Source: Carallia brachiata
Lineage: Eukaryota; Streptophyta; Magnoliopsida; Malpighiales; Rhizophoraceae
Assembly (NCBI GenBank): GCA_021464245.1
Contig: JADCRB010000103.1
Coordinates: 62,001-126,000, forward strand
Direction: 5' to 3'
Length of the DNA stretch: 64,000 nucleotides
The notes beneath the pieces are model-generated. The model was given only the letters and a program-made list of their open reading frames with translations, was not told where the DNA came from and searched no databases. How positions within the stretch are numbered: the first letter of the stretch is position 1; every line of letters begins with the position of its first letter. A program made the position numbers and the translations under genes. Below, piece after piece: positions 37,263 to 48,436 of the stretch.

Positions 37263-38699
37263 GCAAAACTAATACATAATTGACATAAAATTATAAAAGA
37301 AATATAATTGGTTTTCAATCATGTACTAAGTAATAAAATTATGTCACATTTTAAGAATAACACTTTGAAATAGTTTTCAAGTTTTTATTCCACGTGTTAT
37401 TAGGCGTAACTTGTTATTGTTTATTTATACAATGTTAACATTCTATTTTCAATGTAAAAAAAGTAACTAATTATATATTATTTGGTTTGTGAAGTATAAG
37501 TGTCATTATTTTTTGTTTCTTTTATTTTCCAACTACATTTAAACCAAATGTTACATTTTCTACCCATTTTCTTTTTTACTATATTCTTTTTTTTTTTGAA
37601 CAACAAAAAAAAATCGTTGGAGGTACGTCAGTACTCGGATCTGTGGACTAGGGACGGAATGACCCACATTTGTCAATACCTCATTCAACCACTCCCATAA
37701 GAGTAGACCTCCCACCTAAGACCTAATGAGACCGAGCGTAATTTCACTGCAAGAGACCATAGGAATTATTGAGTTTAGAACCCACATGGTGCCTTAGACT
37801 TTTATCACCTTTTTAGGGTCACCTAACATTTGCTAAGAAATAATGCAGTCGTAAGGAGTCGAACCTGGATCGCTTGTATAAAAATATACCAACTTATCAC
37901 TAAATTACCACATCAGGTGATCTTTTTTACTATATTATAATCTATCCAAATAGCTAATTGAAATTTTTTAATTTTTTTACCACTTTCTTTCTTAAAAAAT
38001 TATACAATAGACTATTTTTGACTGATGTCAAGACTCACACTATTTTTGGTTTGAGAGAATGTGAGTAGAAAAGAAAATGAACAGAAAATAATACAGTAAT
38101 GATGATGTTATGATTGATAAAAAGTAATGATTAGAAAGTTGTGAGAAAGAAAATGAATAGTAATTTGTGAGAAAAAAAGTAAAAGGTATTGTTTAGATTA
38201 ATAGAAAATGAATAGAAAAAAAAATAAATTGAAAACATTTTTCTTTCATTTTCCTTTCTTTTCCACTGAAAAATTGCCAAACAGGACCTCAATGTTTTGA
38301 GGGGAAAAAAAAAAGGCAGATAGGAGTCTCAAAAATTAAAATGTTTTAAGTGTATAAACTTTTGAAGAAAAATTTAGTGACTTGGATTTAACTAAGAACA
38401 TGTTAATACCCCAAATATGAGTTTCATAGTGAATTTTTAAATATTGTTGGGTATATTTGCTTTCCAAACAAATTGAGGAAGTAAAAAAGAAAATGTTCAA
38501 TCTGACACAAGCAGCACAAATGCTCAATTAATGATCAAGTAACCCAAAAAAAATGTCATTTAATCCAATGGTCTGAAATTGTTCCATCAATTTTTGTCCA
38601 CAGGATGGCGAATTGTTGACGATTTCAACGACTGTTGAAAGAATCAGACCGGACCAGTTGGTTCAATCGAAAAAACGGGAACCGACCCTTGAACCAGTC
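37263..38699. other. Gene-poor intergenic DNA
   Basis: No supported gene. The last 60 bases (GGACCAGTTGGTTCAATCG and GAACCAGTCC) resemble a low-copy repeat motif also echoed near 53340-53400 (CTGGTTCGGTTATTAAA). Confidence 0.4.
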
Positions 38700-39580
38700 C
38701 ATGAGTTCTAGATTTTCTGATTCTGCGTCATCTTCCACCATTGATCTTGGAAACATTTCCCAAATTCCATCTGTCATTAATATTCCTCCCATTAAATCAA
38801 GGCATTCTACTTTAGAATTGCTCCAACATTCTTTTAAGGAAGTCAATTATGAGACCAATATTCCTCATCTAGTCTATCAGACTGGAGAAACATCTACTAA
38901 ACCAGAGGAGAGTCTTTCTCCTCCAACTTCTCTGACATATTCAGCTGTTACTGAAAATGTCATCAATGCTCTTGACAAAGAATTTATCATTGATAAAACC
39001 TCTCTTTAGAAAGAGTTTTATGCTCCTCATAATAAAGAAAAAAGTGAATGGTTTTTCCTTCATTTCTATGATGAAAGAAAAATTATTCAACAACTTATTA
39101 TGATTTTCTAAACCAATATAGAATTCATATTCCATTTTTTTAATGGATGGAATTCTATGTTCAGGATACTACCTTTTTCAAGGAAGAATATCCTTGCTAT
39201 TAATATTCGTTTTCCTCTAAATCATTAAATCCTATTGTTAAGAATCAGAAACTTCCAATTTGGGAAGTTGAGGAAAAGTAGATTCAGTCTAAACATCCTC
39301 CACCAAGAAAGGTTTCTCTTAAACAAAGAGATTCCTCCATCGAAACTTCTCCTTATAAAATTCCCAAAAACTCTAACGATAAGAATCTAAAGAGTTTGAT
39401 TGAACAAAACAATTTTTCAAATGTCAACCTCCAAACCATAGGTAATCAGTTGACTAGGATAGACCAGCATATCCAACAGACTGATTTATCTTCGGTAAAG
39501 GTTGATAAATCTATTTCCAATAAGTCCCATATTTTTAAACCCTTTGAAGTTTCTGCTTCTTCACAAAAGCAGGTCTGAGT
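38700..39580 (+). pseudogene. Pararetroviral linker region upstream of the coat-protein domain
   Basis: The first frame (38700-39009) is rich in Ser/Thr and stops at 39007. A second piece with KSEWFFLHFYDERKIIQQL follows in the same frame, and then the signal moves to other frames up to the stop near 39578. The EWFF-type block is reminiscent of the segment before the coat protein in caulimovirid polyproteins. The function is unclear, and it is disrupted by at least two stops and a frameshift. Confidence 0.5.
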
Positions 39581-40917
39581 TTTTTGAAGTAATCAAGGAA
39601 CAACTCACTAAGATCGAGTCTATTGGTTTAGCAGGACCTTCGTCTTCCCAAGTTATTCTTGATACCCTTGCTAGACTAGTAGTTCTTGATACTCCTTATA
39701 AATCCATTCATATTCTTGAGCAAAATTCTTCTGAATCTGATTTTGAGACTTCAGAATCACTTCAGATTAATAAACTTGTTTAGACTCCTTCTACCCAACC
39801 CATTACTAGGGCTCCAAACATTAATATTGAGTTTAAATCCCTCCTTACTCAAACCAAGTATAATGCCAATTCTGTTTATAAATGGAACATAAATAGAATG
39901 ACGGAATATAATATTATGGGCATTTTGCAACAAATGACCATGGCAGCCAATGCCTATAAGACTCAAACCTCTGTTTCTGATCGTGCCATACCTGAAATCC
40001 TTATTGCAGGATTTACTGGACAGCTAAAAGGATGGTGAGATTACCATCTTACAAAAGCACAACGATTATAAATGCTAAGTTCAATAAAACTTGATGACAA
40101 AGAAAATCCAATTCTTGATTCATCAGGAAATCCTATACAGGATTCAGTCGCAGTACTAATCCTAACGATCTCTTTACATTGCGTAGAAGATCCATCTTAT
40201 TTAAGAGATAAAAATGCTGAACTTCTTTCTAATCTTAAATGTAAAAAGCTTAGTGAATTCCAGTATTATAAGAATACGTTTCTTACTAGGCTTATGCTTA
40301 GAGAAGATTTGAATCAATCTTTCTGAAAAGAAAAGTTTCTTGCTGGCCTTCCTACTTTGTTAGGAGAAAATGTTAGAAATCAGCTAAAAGAATCCATAGG
40401 AAATCCAATTCCTTATGATAAACTCATATATGGTGAATTAATAAGTTCTACTCAGAAAGAAGGACTTAAGATTTGCAAAGATATTAAACTCCAAAAGCAT
40501 CTCAAATGGGAGATGAAAAGAACTCAACAAGAGCTTGGCAATTTTTGTCAAGAGTTTGAGTTCAATCCTATTAAACCTTCCTGCTCTAATCCTTCTTGTT
40601 CTAAGCCTTCCAAAAGGAAATCCTTTCATAAATCTAGAAGACAGTTTGTATCCCAAGATACTTACTATAAACCTTCTTTTCCAAATAAAAGGAAATCTTT
40701 TCCTAAAAAATCTCAGTTTAGGAGAAAGACTAAACAACAGACTAATAAATCTCGTGGCCAAATTGTTTTCTTCAAATACAATCAACCAGGTCATATGGCT
40801 AAATATTGTAAGCTCAATAAAGGAATTCAAGAGATTGATCTTGATGAAGAAATTCGTCATAAAATCCAATCTCTTATTTTTGAATTGTCTGAGTCTGAAG
40901 CAAGTTCATCTGACTAA
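39550..40917 (+). pseudogene. Pararetroviral coat-protein-like region with degenerate zinc knuckle
   Basis: The capsid-like stretch includes IPEILIAGFTGQLKGW (about 39990-40035). Downstream comes a strongly basic Lys/Ser-rich segment and a CCHC-like block at about 40768-40815. In that block the first two cysteines are replaced (FFKYNQPGHMAKYC), so zinc binding is probably lost. It ends in an acidic tail (ELSESEASSSD). In-frame stops occur near 39781, 40038, 40069 and 40324. In live viruses this domain forms the capsid and binds nucleic acid. Confidence 0.75.
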
Positions 40918-41144
40918 TCTATACAGATTGATGAAATTGCTACAACTAGTGACCAAACTAGTTTTGATTCAGACAATAATAAATTGATTAATGTTCTTAC
41001 AAAAGATCAGGAGTTTATCCTCCAGGTCATTAAAGACATTAATAATCTTAAGATTCAAAAGCAATATTTGCTTAAGTTACAAGAATCTCTTGAAATCCTC
41101 CGACCTCTACATCGGCATTAAATTCTTAGTCAAATTCTTATGAT

Positions 41145-41858
41145 TTGACTACTATCCTCAATAAACAGAAGAAGTCTAAGTCTTCTTCACCTTCTTTGCA
41201 AGATTTGCAAACTGAGATTAAGACCATTAAGCTTGAGCTTAAAGAACTTAAGCTTAAACAACAAACTGATTCTAGATTGTTGCAACAATTGCTCCAAAAA
41301 GAAGATACTAATTCTAGTACTTCTGAAGAATCAGATGTTCCTATTTCTAAAACACAGGATTCACAAGAACCTGTTGATTTTTTAAATTTTTTAAAAGGAA
41401 TCACATCTCAAAAGTATTTTATTAAAGTAAAAATCATTTTTTCAAATGATTTTTCGTTGGACACTATTGCTCTATTTGACACAGGTGCAGACTTGAATTA
41501 TATCAAAGGGGGCTTAGTTCCTAAACACTTACATCAAACTACTTCTGAGAAACTTTCAACTGCTAATGCTTTTAGATTAACAATCAAAGGTAAAGTTGAT
41601 GCTTGCATTGTTACTCAAGACATTAGTATTTTGACTTCATTTTTATTGGTAAATGATATCCATCATACTATTATTTTGGGTACACCATTTATCAATATGA
41701 TAACTCCCTATGATGTAAGTTATCATGGTATTTGTTTTAAAACTAAAAATAATTCTCAAAAACATATTTTTAAGTTTCTTCAAAAATCTAAAACAAGAAA
41801 TCTCAATATTATAAAAGCTCATAGCATTTATAATAATAAGATAAATCTTTTAAATTAA
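41145..41858 (+). pseudogene. Pararetroviral aspartic protease domain
   Basis: After a charged coiled-coil-like segment, the retropepsin-type active site ALFDTGADLNYI is at about 41467-41502 and the second-loop region IILGTPFI at about 41671-41694. The frame is open for 237 codons, so this piece is the best preserved of the viral copy. In the virus the enzyme matures the polyprotein. Confidence 0.85.
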
Positions 41859-41919
41859 ATCCAAAGAAACGAATCTTTCTACTTTAAAACAATATGTTTC
41901 TTTAAAACAAACTGAAAAA

Positions 41920-42890
41920 TAGATTTCCATTGATTTTGTAAAAAAAAAAAATTCTATTTTACAAAGTCTTTTTGAAAAAGAAATTTGCGCTGATCTTCCC
42001 AATGCCTTTTGGGAAAGAAAACAACATCTTGTTGATCTTCCCTATGAAAAGGATTTTGATGAACATCAAATTCCTACTAAGGCTAGACCTATTCACATGA
42101 ATGCGGAACTCCAACAGCATTGTAAAAATGAGATCTCTGATTTATTTAGTAAAAAGTTAATCAAAAAGTCTAGGTCACCTTGGTCTTGTGCAGCATTTTA
42201 TGTCAATAAAAATTCTGAAATAGAACAAGGGGTCCCAAGACTTGTGATCAACTATAAGCCATTAAATTCTGCGCTTAAATGGATTAGATATCCTATTCCT
42301 AATAAGCGTGATCTTCTCAATAAACCGCATTCTGCATTTATATTTTCTAAGTTTGACATGAAATCTGGATTTTGGCAAATACAGATTGACCCAAAAGACA
42401 GATATAAAACTGCATTCACGGTTCCATTTGGACAGTTTGAATGGAATGTCATGCTTTGGATTAAAAAATGCACCAAGTGAATTTCAACGCATCATGAATG
42501 ACATATTTGTTGATTATTCACATTTCATCATGGTTTATATTGATGATGTACTAGTCTTTTCTCATTCAATGCATGAACATTTTAAACACCTTAAAAACTT
42601 TTTCTTTATCACTAAGAAAAACGGTCTTGTTGTCTCTAAACCCAAGATGTCTCTCTTCCAAACCCGTATTCGTTTCTTAGGACATCACATTGTTCAAGAA
42701 ACAATTACTCCTATTGAGAGATCTCTTTATTTTGTTGACAAATTCCCTGATAAAATCCTTGATAAAAATCAACTTCAGAAATTCCTTGGCAGTCTCAATT
42801 ATGTGCTTGATTTTTATCCCAATTTAAATCTTCTTTGTATACCTCTTCATGACAGATTAAAAAAAGAATCCTTCTCTTTGGATTGATAAA
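41920..42890 (+). pseudogene. Pararetroviral reverse transcriptase domain, frameshifted
   Basis: RT blocks are recognisable: RPIHMNAEL, PWSCAAFYV, RLVINYKPLN, FDMKSGFWQI, FGLKNAPSEFQ, the catalytic VYIDDVLVFS (about 42530-42560) and RFLGH. The frame changes near 42455, inside the segment just before the FGLKNAP block, and again near 42870. The catalytic YIDD is intact, but the ORF is not. Confidence 0.9.
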
Positions 42891-43055
42891 CACACTACTA
42901 TTGTTCAACAGATTAAGTCCCAAGTAAAAGAGATTCCATGTCTTTCTATACCAGATCCTCTTGCACCCAAGATAGTTGAAATAGATGCTTCTGATCTTGG
43001 TTACGGTGGAATTTTAAAACAACTTTCTAACAGCCAGGAATGTATTATACAATAT
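42890..43055 (+). pseudogene. Pararetroviral RNase H, N-terminal part (cut by Copia insertion)
   Basis: EIDASDLGYGGIL, which carries the first catalytic Asp, is at about 42968-43010. The coding sequence breaks off at ECIIQY, where the target duplication AATAT (43051-43055) precedes the Copia LTR. The remainder of the domain lies beyond 50651. Confidence 0.85.
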
Positions 43056-44518
43056 TGTTGGTCCCTTGGGTGAAGCCTAGAGGGGGGGTGAATAGGCTTT
43101 ACCAATGAAATCCTCAAATAAAAATTTCTGCAAATAAATGTAAACAAGATATTGAAAGAAATACAATACCGATTTTTACAAGGTTCGCCAAATGGCTACG
43201 TCCTTGGTTTTCTCAACAATCCCTCTCTTGGAGATTCTTGAGAGTTCAACTATGGGGTGCCTTTGGGCGCACCAATCACCACCGTACAGTTTACAAGAAG
43301 ACTCTGCAAACACCCTTGCGTCCGCCTTCAAAACGCTTGTTGTACAAGTCCCACTTGCCAACACCACTTTCCCTTTTCTTTTAGGTTTTCCTTCTTGGAG
43401 TTCAACCCTAACTCCTTACAAGATGATCCTCACAAGTCCCACTTGAGAGCTCTCACCTATTCTCACAACATATTACAATACAAATGAAACTTACTAGCTT
43501 GAATGCTAGTTTTACAATGAAAGCACTTAGAGCAAAGAAAGCCTTTTTGCCTTGAGAGAGATTGTACAGTGGTTGAACATAACTTTCTTCACAAGTAAAA
43601 CATCTTCAAGTTATGTTTAAGTAGCTACAAGATAGGTTAGCAACTTGTTAGAGCCGTTGCCATGGGTTGCACATGCATACTTTGTTGTTTCCCTCTTGAC
43701 AGCTTTGCATTGATTCTCTTGTTTGACACCTTCTGGTTGAACGACTATAACTTGATACAGACAGCTTGCAAAATTGCGATTCCTTTTTTTTTATTTATTA
43801 GACTGTCAGAGCTCTCTACCCACCAAATTTTACTATTTTTGAATGAGTATAGCATAGTCAAATAAATGTTAGAATACTGCCGTTAAAGTTTCGTTAGACA
43901 GTCTGCACACTTTTAGTAGAACGGTAATATCTTGCAGATGGCTTTGAATTTTGATGTGATTCTTTTTGAATTGATTAATAGACAGAACACGAAATCTACA
44001 CACAAAAGTTCACATTCAAATTCGTCGTGGGCTCTTCTAGGCAGCCGTTTCAATTCACTCTATGTGCACTGAAGGTTCCTGGCAGCTTGCACCCTCTTGG
44101 TATAAAATTCATAAGTTTTTCTCTAAGGCTCTAAAAATTGCACGACCAAGCTCATTTGAAACTAGACTTATAGTCTTGCCAATATATATATATTTTAGGC
44201 CCAAAATATATCTCAAGTGAGTGAGTTTAGTACCTGAAATCTGTTCAAATAGATTTGCTCTTATGCTGTCTTTATAAGATAGTAGCTTAATAAGGCCCAA
44301 TGTGATCTTTCTCTTCCATGCACGTGTAAGATGACATATGTATACCTCATTGGACTTCTTGAACCTGAATTGTATACTTCAAGAACATACAAATGAAATT
44401 CACTCGTACTTATGTTAGATTGGTTCATAGCTCATTATCAAAACACTCATCATCAAAACATGAATTCACACTTAATAACAATTTCCTAATGTATGCATGG
44501 GGTGTGAATTTTCCAACA
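43056..44518 (-). repeat. Left LTR (3' LTR of the minus-strand Copia element)
   Basis: 1463 bp, beginning TGTTGGTCCCTTGGG and ending GTGAATTTTCCAACA. It aligns along its whole length with the right LTR, with only scattered substitutions and a few small indels by eye, which indicates a fairly recent insertion. The open frames within it are shared by both LTRs and are not genes. Confidence 0.93.
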
Positions 44519-44533
44519 ATCTCCCCCTTTTTG
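44519..44533 (-). other. Polypurine tract of the Copia element
   Basis: Directly next to the left LTR. On the minus strand it reads AAAAAGGGGGAGAT followed by the LTR start TGTTGG. Further similar motifs lie near 44563, 44620 and 44697, a Sirevirus-like trait. Confidence 0.8.
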
Positions 44534-45190
44534 ATGATGATAAAACCTTTAAAATAGATGTTCCCCCTTAATCTAAGGTTCCTCTAGAAATGCTCTTTTT
44601 TTGATGACTCTCTCGTAATTTTCTCCCCCTTTTTGTCATCAATAAAAATGGTTGAAACAAAAAATGTGAATGCTAACTAGGTTAAGAGAATGAGACTCCC
44701 CCTTAATATATGCATGTATCACAAGTTCACATTTACAATTAGACATATAAGTTATCACAACTTTGAAATGTAGGCCTTGTAGAGTTCAAATACAATCATT
44801 AAATTAGAGCAAATAGTGGATAATATGAATTTAGAAAATGATGCATCAATTCCAAAAAGGTTTCACTATAACAAAAATAGAGTGTATTATATGCAATGTT
44901 CATAGAAAATGATTTTCAATGTATTTGCTTCATTAATTTGAAGTAATTTCATTGAAAGTTTGGCCACTTTGTTATGCCATAAAAATGACAAGACAAATTA
45001 CAAAATGCATGCAAAATTAAGCAAATGTAGACATTCAAGCACATGCTAATGCATGGTGTGACATGCCTAATTTTCTTCTTAGATAACAAAAATAATCTAT
45101 CAAGAGGTCTTTATTCAAAATTAGGTCACGTACCAAAAATCCAATGTGGATCATACCCAATAATAGTTCATGAGTAGGTCAAAAATATTA

Positions 45191-45316
45191 CAGCAGTCAA
45201 ATGCTTACGTGGAAGCCATCTCAGCAGTCAATTGCTTACGTGGAAGCTAACATGGCACACCTAATCAAAAAAGTTGCTGTCATGGCACACAATCAAAAAA
45301 GTTGTTGACGTGGCGC
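45191..45316. repeat. Two short tandem duplications upstream of the WUS-like ORF
   Basis: CAGCAGTCAA(A/T)TGCTTACGTGG occurs at 45191 and 45222, and CATGGCACAC...AATCAAAAAAGTTG at 45251 and 45281. The repeated ACGTGG cores resemble G-box/ABRE-type sites; any regulatory role is inference. Confidence 0.8.
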
Positions 45317-45445
45317 ACAGTCAGACGTAAATCGCAGACAGTCAGACGCAAGTTTCTGACAGTTAAGCGAAAGTTGAGGACAGCCAGACAATTATTACCG
45401 CTGACAGTCAGGCGTAAATTGCGGATCGTCAGGCATAAATGGAGA
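45317..45445. repeat. Six tandem copies of a 21-bp repeat
   Basis: The units start ACAGTCAGACG, ACAGTCAGACG, ACAGTTAAGCG, ACAGCCAGACA, ACAGTCAGGCG and ATCGTCAGGCA. Five are 21 bp and one is 24 bp, filling 129 bases. The array ends just before the ATG at 45447 and 70 bases before the preferred start of the WUS-like ORF, so it sits in its promoter or 5'UTR. Confidence 0.9.
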
Positions 45446-45515
45446 TATGCATTATCTCAATTTCTCTTCATCATCCAGAGTCTCAAAATTTTCACTCACC
45501 TTTCCGTTCAACAAA

Positions 45516-46118
45516 ATGAGACCACCATCAAGCCATCAGAACCTGGAAACTGGAGACTCTTCCAATTCCAGATGGAGACCGGAGCCGGAGCAATTACAAA
45601 TCTTGGAAAATATTTTTCATGGTATTGAAGAAGCTCGTCCGACATCAAGCCAACTTGCTCAACTTGCCTCACTGTTGAGACAATATGGTCCAATTCAGCC
45701 AAGTAACATTAGACTCTGGATCCAGAATCGAAGGCGCAGTGTGAGAAGAGGCAGAGCACCTCCTGTTATTCATTCCACCAGCACAACAATTGTTTCTCAA
45801 GGAAATCCCAACCAGCATCACCAGCCACCAGGTATTTCCCATTTATCATTTGAAATCTTTGATGTGGGTCAGAGATCAAACTCCCATGAATATTTTCACT
45901 TAGTAGGAAGCATTACTCCAGTGAGAAGCAGATCGGTCAACTCTTCTCGTGAGGGAGAAAGAGAAACACTCAGTCTCTTTCCTGTTCATCTAGGCGATCT
46001 CAATCAGCAAGAAAATGCTGGTACTATTGACATTGCCAACCTGCCGAACAATGAGGGCTTTATGGATCTAGAGCTACGCCTTAGGCCCCTAGGAGCGACT
46101 GACAGGGGTAAGATCTGA
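45516..46118 (+). CDS. WUSCHEL-like homeodomain protein (WUS-box and EAR motif) inside a Copia element
   Basis: Open frame of 200 codons without introns. An upstream in-frame ATG at 45447 would add 23 residues; 45516 is preferred for its better context (AAAATGAG) and a start (MRPPSSHQ) like that of WUS proteins. Residues about 18-80 form a WOX-type homeodomain: SRWRPEPEQLQILENIF, LASLLRQYG, then recognition helix NIRLWIQNRRR, where W, Q, N and R are kept but the usual FYWFQN is altered. Residues 151-156 are TLSLFP, the WUS-box, and 185-189 are LELRL, an EAR-type repressor motif, in the same order as in WUS. WUS-clade proteins are nuclear repressors that keep stem cells in shoot and floral meristems. 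Lack of introns and location inside a retrotransposon suggest capture of a processed transcript. The ORF is intact and could be functional, but expression is unknown. Confidence 0.85.
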   Translation: MRPPSSHQNLETGDSSNSRWRPEPEQLQILENIFHGIEEARPTSSQLAQLASLLRQYGPIQPSNIRLWIQNRRRSVRRGRAPPVIHSTSTTIVSQGNPNQHHQPPGISHLSFEIFDVGQRSNSHEYFHLVGSITPVRSRSVNSSREGERETLSLFPVHLGDLNQQENAGTIDIANLPNNEGFMDLELRLRPLGATDRGKI

Positions 46119-47309
46119 AGACATTTTCTGGCGTTGGAATATGGATTCCAACATACAAAGCTTTACTGGAATGTATGTATGCGCAGGGATGTTGTCTTGT
46201 AGTGCATAGTACATGGATGAGTCATGGTTGGTGTACTCTAATATGTATGAATAAGTGGTTGGTGTTATTTGTCTTGTAATTGTGTACTTATCAATTTTGG
46301 TAAGTCTGCTTGTACTGCTGAGATAAAGATGGGGAAAAATGTAAAACCTTGTGAAAGTGTGTGAGATGTTGATCTTGGGATCTTGCCCTGAAAATGAAGT
46401 ATGTATTTGTTTTAATCTAAGCATGCATCACACAACTAATTCTAAAGCATTGGCAAACCTCTCACTAAATCAATTTTAGATGATTATGAAATGATACTCA
46501 TGCTAGAATTTCTAAGCTTTCATATTTGTGCTAACATTAGCTTTGCAATGTTTGAAAAGTTTCCTTTTTAGCTCATAATCTTATTTAAATGGATTCTCTT
46601 TCAAGCAGCATCACCAAGACCCAATTTAAGCTTGTTTCCTTTCTCAATTGGACAGCTCTGACACTTCTTAAAGAATCAATCATAAGTCTACCTGTATAAC
46701 TCCAAATCATATCCCGTTTCTTCCATTTGAAAGTAGACTCATAGAGCTTTTCATACATGTATAGATCATGGTCTGATTCCACTCCAGCTAGTCGTGGTGT
46801 CTTCTGGAAGTTGACTGATCCTGCTGGACGGGACAGGCTGTACATCCTTTAGTATTTTGGCAATATCTCCTTCTACAGAACTCCAATTTGCGTGATTCTG
46901 GTCAATTTAGAAACTAGACAGAATTATATTTGTATGCATATAAAACTCAACAGCTAGTTCCTTCCCATTTGGTCGCAATCATCTCTTAAAGTGGACTGAT
47001 CCTGTCTGCCTTGACAGATTGAGCACCTTTCAGTTCATAGACTATAACTTCCTCCAAAAATATCCAATTGAGATGATTCTTGAGAATTCAGAAACTAGAC
47101 AGAATTATCTTTCTAACCGTATATAGCACATTATCTAGTTCATCTCCATGTGAGCAAACGAGCCTTTTAAATTGACCATACTGGATAGTACTTACACTGA
47201 ATGTGACCAATATCAATAGTTGCCTTATGCTAGCATTGCTTCCATTTCAATTGATGTTTATTTGATTAAATCATTTAACTACACACTTAAATAAACATAT
47301 TAGTAACTC
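46119..47309. other. 3' flank of the WUS-like ORF and non-coding Copia sequence
   Basis: 46119-46430 is a plausible 3'UTR of the WUS-like transcript. From about 46560 to 47200 two diverged copies of a retroelement-style non-coding segment occur (ATCTCCTTCTACAGAACTCCAA and TTCCTCCAAAAATATCCAA, each followed by AAACTAGACAGAATTAT). No integrase or RT sequence was recognised here. Confidence 0.55.
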
Positions 47310-47706
47310 TCAGTGTTTAGCAATCATCAAAACCAAAAACTGAAACCTTAGGGTCTTAACAAGCACATGCATTACACAACTTATTCTTTTTCCTACAAAT
47401 CTCAATGCTTTAGTATGGGGATCATATACTTCACAAGTCATGGGTTTGAATAATACCTCAAAACCTATAGGTAACAGTTGGCTAATGCTAATTAAGTTGT
47501 GCTTTAAACCACTTACCAAAGCAATATCCTCAATAAAACTTGATACATTGTTACCTATAGTGCCAACCCCAATGATTTTGCCTTTTCCATTGTCTCCAAA
47601 CGTGACACATCCTCCATCCTTGCTTTTTAGTGTGGAGAAAAATGATGCTTCTCCGGTCATATGCCTTGCACATCCACTATCAAGGTACCAAATGCATCTT
47701 CTTTAA
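47310..47706 (-). pseudogene. Copia protease / pre-integrase fragment, truncated
   Basis: On the minus strand it starts with WYLDSGCARHMTGEA, whose DSG is the aspartic protease active site of Copia polyproteins, followed by VTFGDNGKGKIIG and GLKHNLISISQL. The similarity ends near 47310, before the integrase zinc finger, which marks the deletion or replacement breakpoint. The frame is open for about 130 codons. Confidence 0.85.
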
Positions 47707-47889
47707 AATATGTTGCCTTCAAGCACTTTTCCACCTACAAAACAAGATGTAGAATATTTTGGTACCCATATCTTTTTGGGTCCTTCAATGTTACAACAAT
47801 CATTCTTCTTCATGAATCTTAACCATCCATACTTGTTTGAATTTATTAGGCTTTGCCCAAACTTTAGAAGATGACACATACTTGTTGGG

Positions 47890-48300
47890 ATCACTAGGTC
47901 TTCTAAGTCTACAATCATGAAATTTGTGTCCTTCTTTATGCAATAAAAACATGATACAACATTTTCTTTCTTTTATGGATTAGTCTTATTTTTAGTGAGG
48001 TAGCCCAAACCGGATTTGTAAAAAATTTCTTTTGAAAGATAACATCTCATCTAACTTATTGCTACCTAATGTGAATTTTGAAAAGACTTTTCTAAATTTG
48101 AATTCTTTTCTTTAAGGTCTCAATTTCTTTTTCCAAAGCATGATGTAAATTGTCTTTGATGTTAGGGGCCTTTTAGATATTGCAAGCTCTTGTTTAACAA
48201 AATTTAACTCACTACAAGTTGATTTATGATCTAATTTAGCCTTTTCAAGTTCTTCTTTTAAAAGACTATTTTCCAAGATAATTTCATCTTTCTCTAACAA
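47890..48300 (-). pseudogene. Copia gag C-terminal part: coiled coil and zinc-knuckle remnant
   Basis: At 48112-48300 the minus strand encodes a coiled-coil segment (LEKDEIILENSLLKEELEKA). At about 47895-47950 it encodes a degenerate CCHC knuckle ending GHKFHDCRLRR. The order fits a Sirevirus/Copia gag polyprotein. Frame changes separate the pieces. Confidence 0.6.
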
Positions 48301-48436
48301 AAGTTTTTCACATGCTTTCTTTGCTCTTTATATTGTTTACATTTCTTTTAAATGTGATCAAAACTCATCAAAAGCTTCTCTAAGTTCTTCATAAGAGGGA
48401 AGATCCATTACCTCATTGTCACTTTCATCGTATCAT

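Larger units (their letters stand above)
38700..43055 (+). mobile_element. Endogenous pararetrovirus (Caulimoviridae, petuvirus/florendovirus-like), left part
   Basis: A decayed, 5'-truncated viral polyprotein region. Going right it contains a linker, a coat-protein-like region with a zinc-knuckle remnant, an aspartic protease, reverse transcriptase and the first part of RNase H. Several in-frame stops and frameshifts make it non-functional. The movement-protein core was not found. Caulimovirids have no integrase; such copies enter chromosomes by accidental recombination. The viral sequence stops at 43055 where a Copia element is inserted and resumes at 50651. Confidence 0.88.

Noticed and set aside
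38010..38300. Possible degraded MITE ending GCCAAACAGGACCTC
   Set aside because: The left end could not be paired convincingly and no target duplication was seen.
43192..43487. Open frames in the left LTR, also present in the right LTR at 49336-49696
   Set aside because: They are identical by-products of the LTR sequence. LTRs of this class are non-coding, and the frames differ between copies by stops.
45302..45628. Open frame with TVRRK-type heptad repeats upstream of the WUS-like gene
   Set aside because: It is the translation of the 21-bp tandem repeat and then runs in another frame across the homeodomain-coding region, with no independent support.
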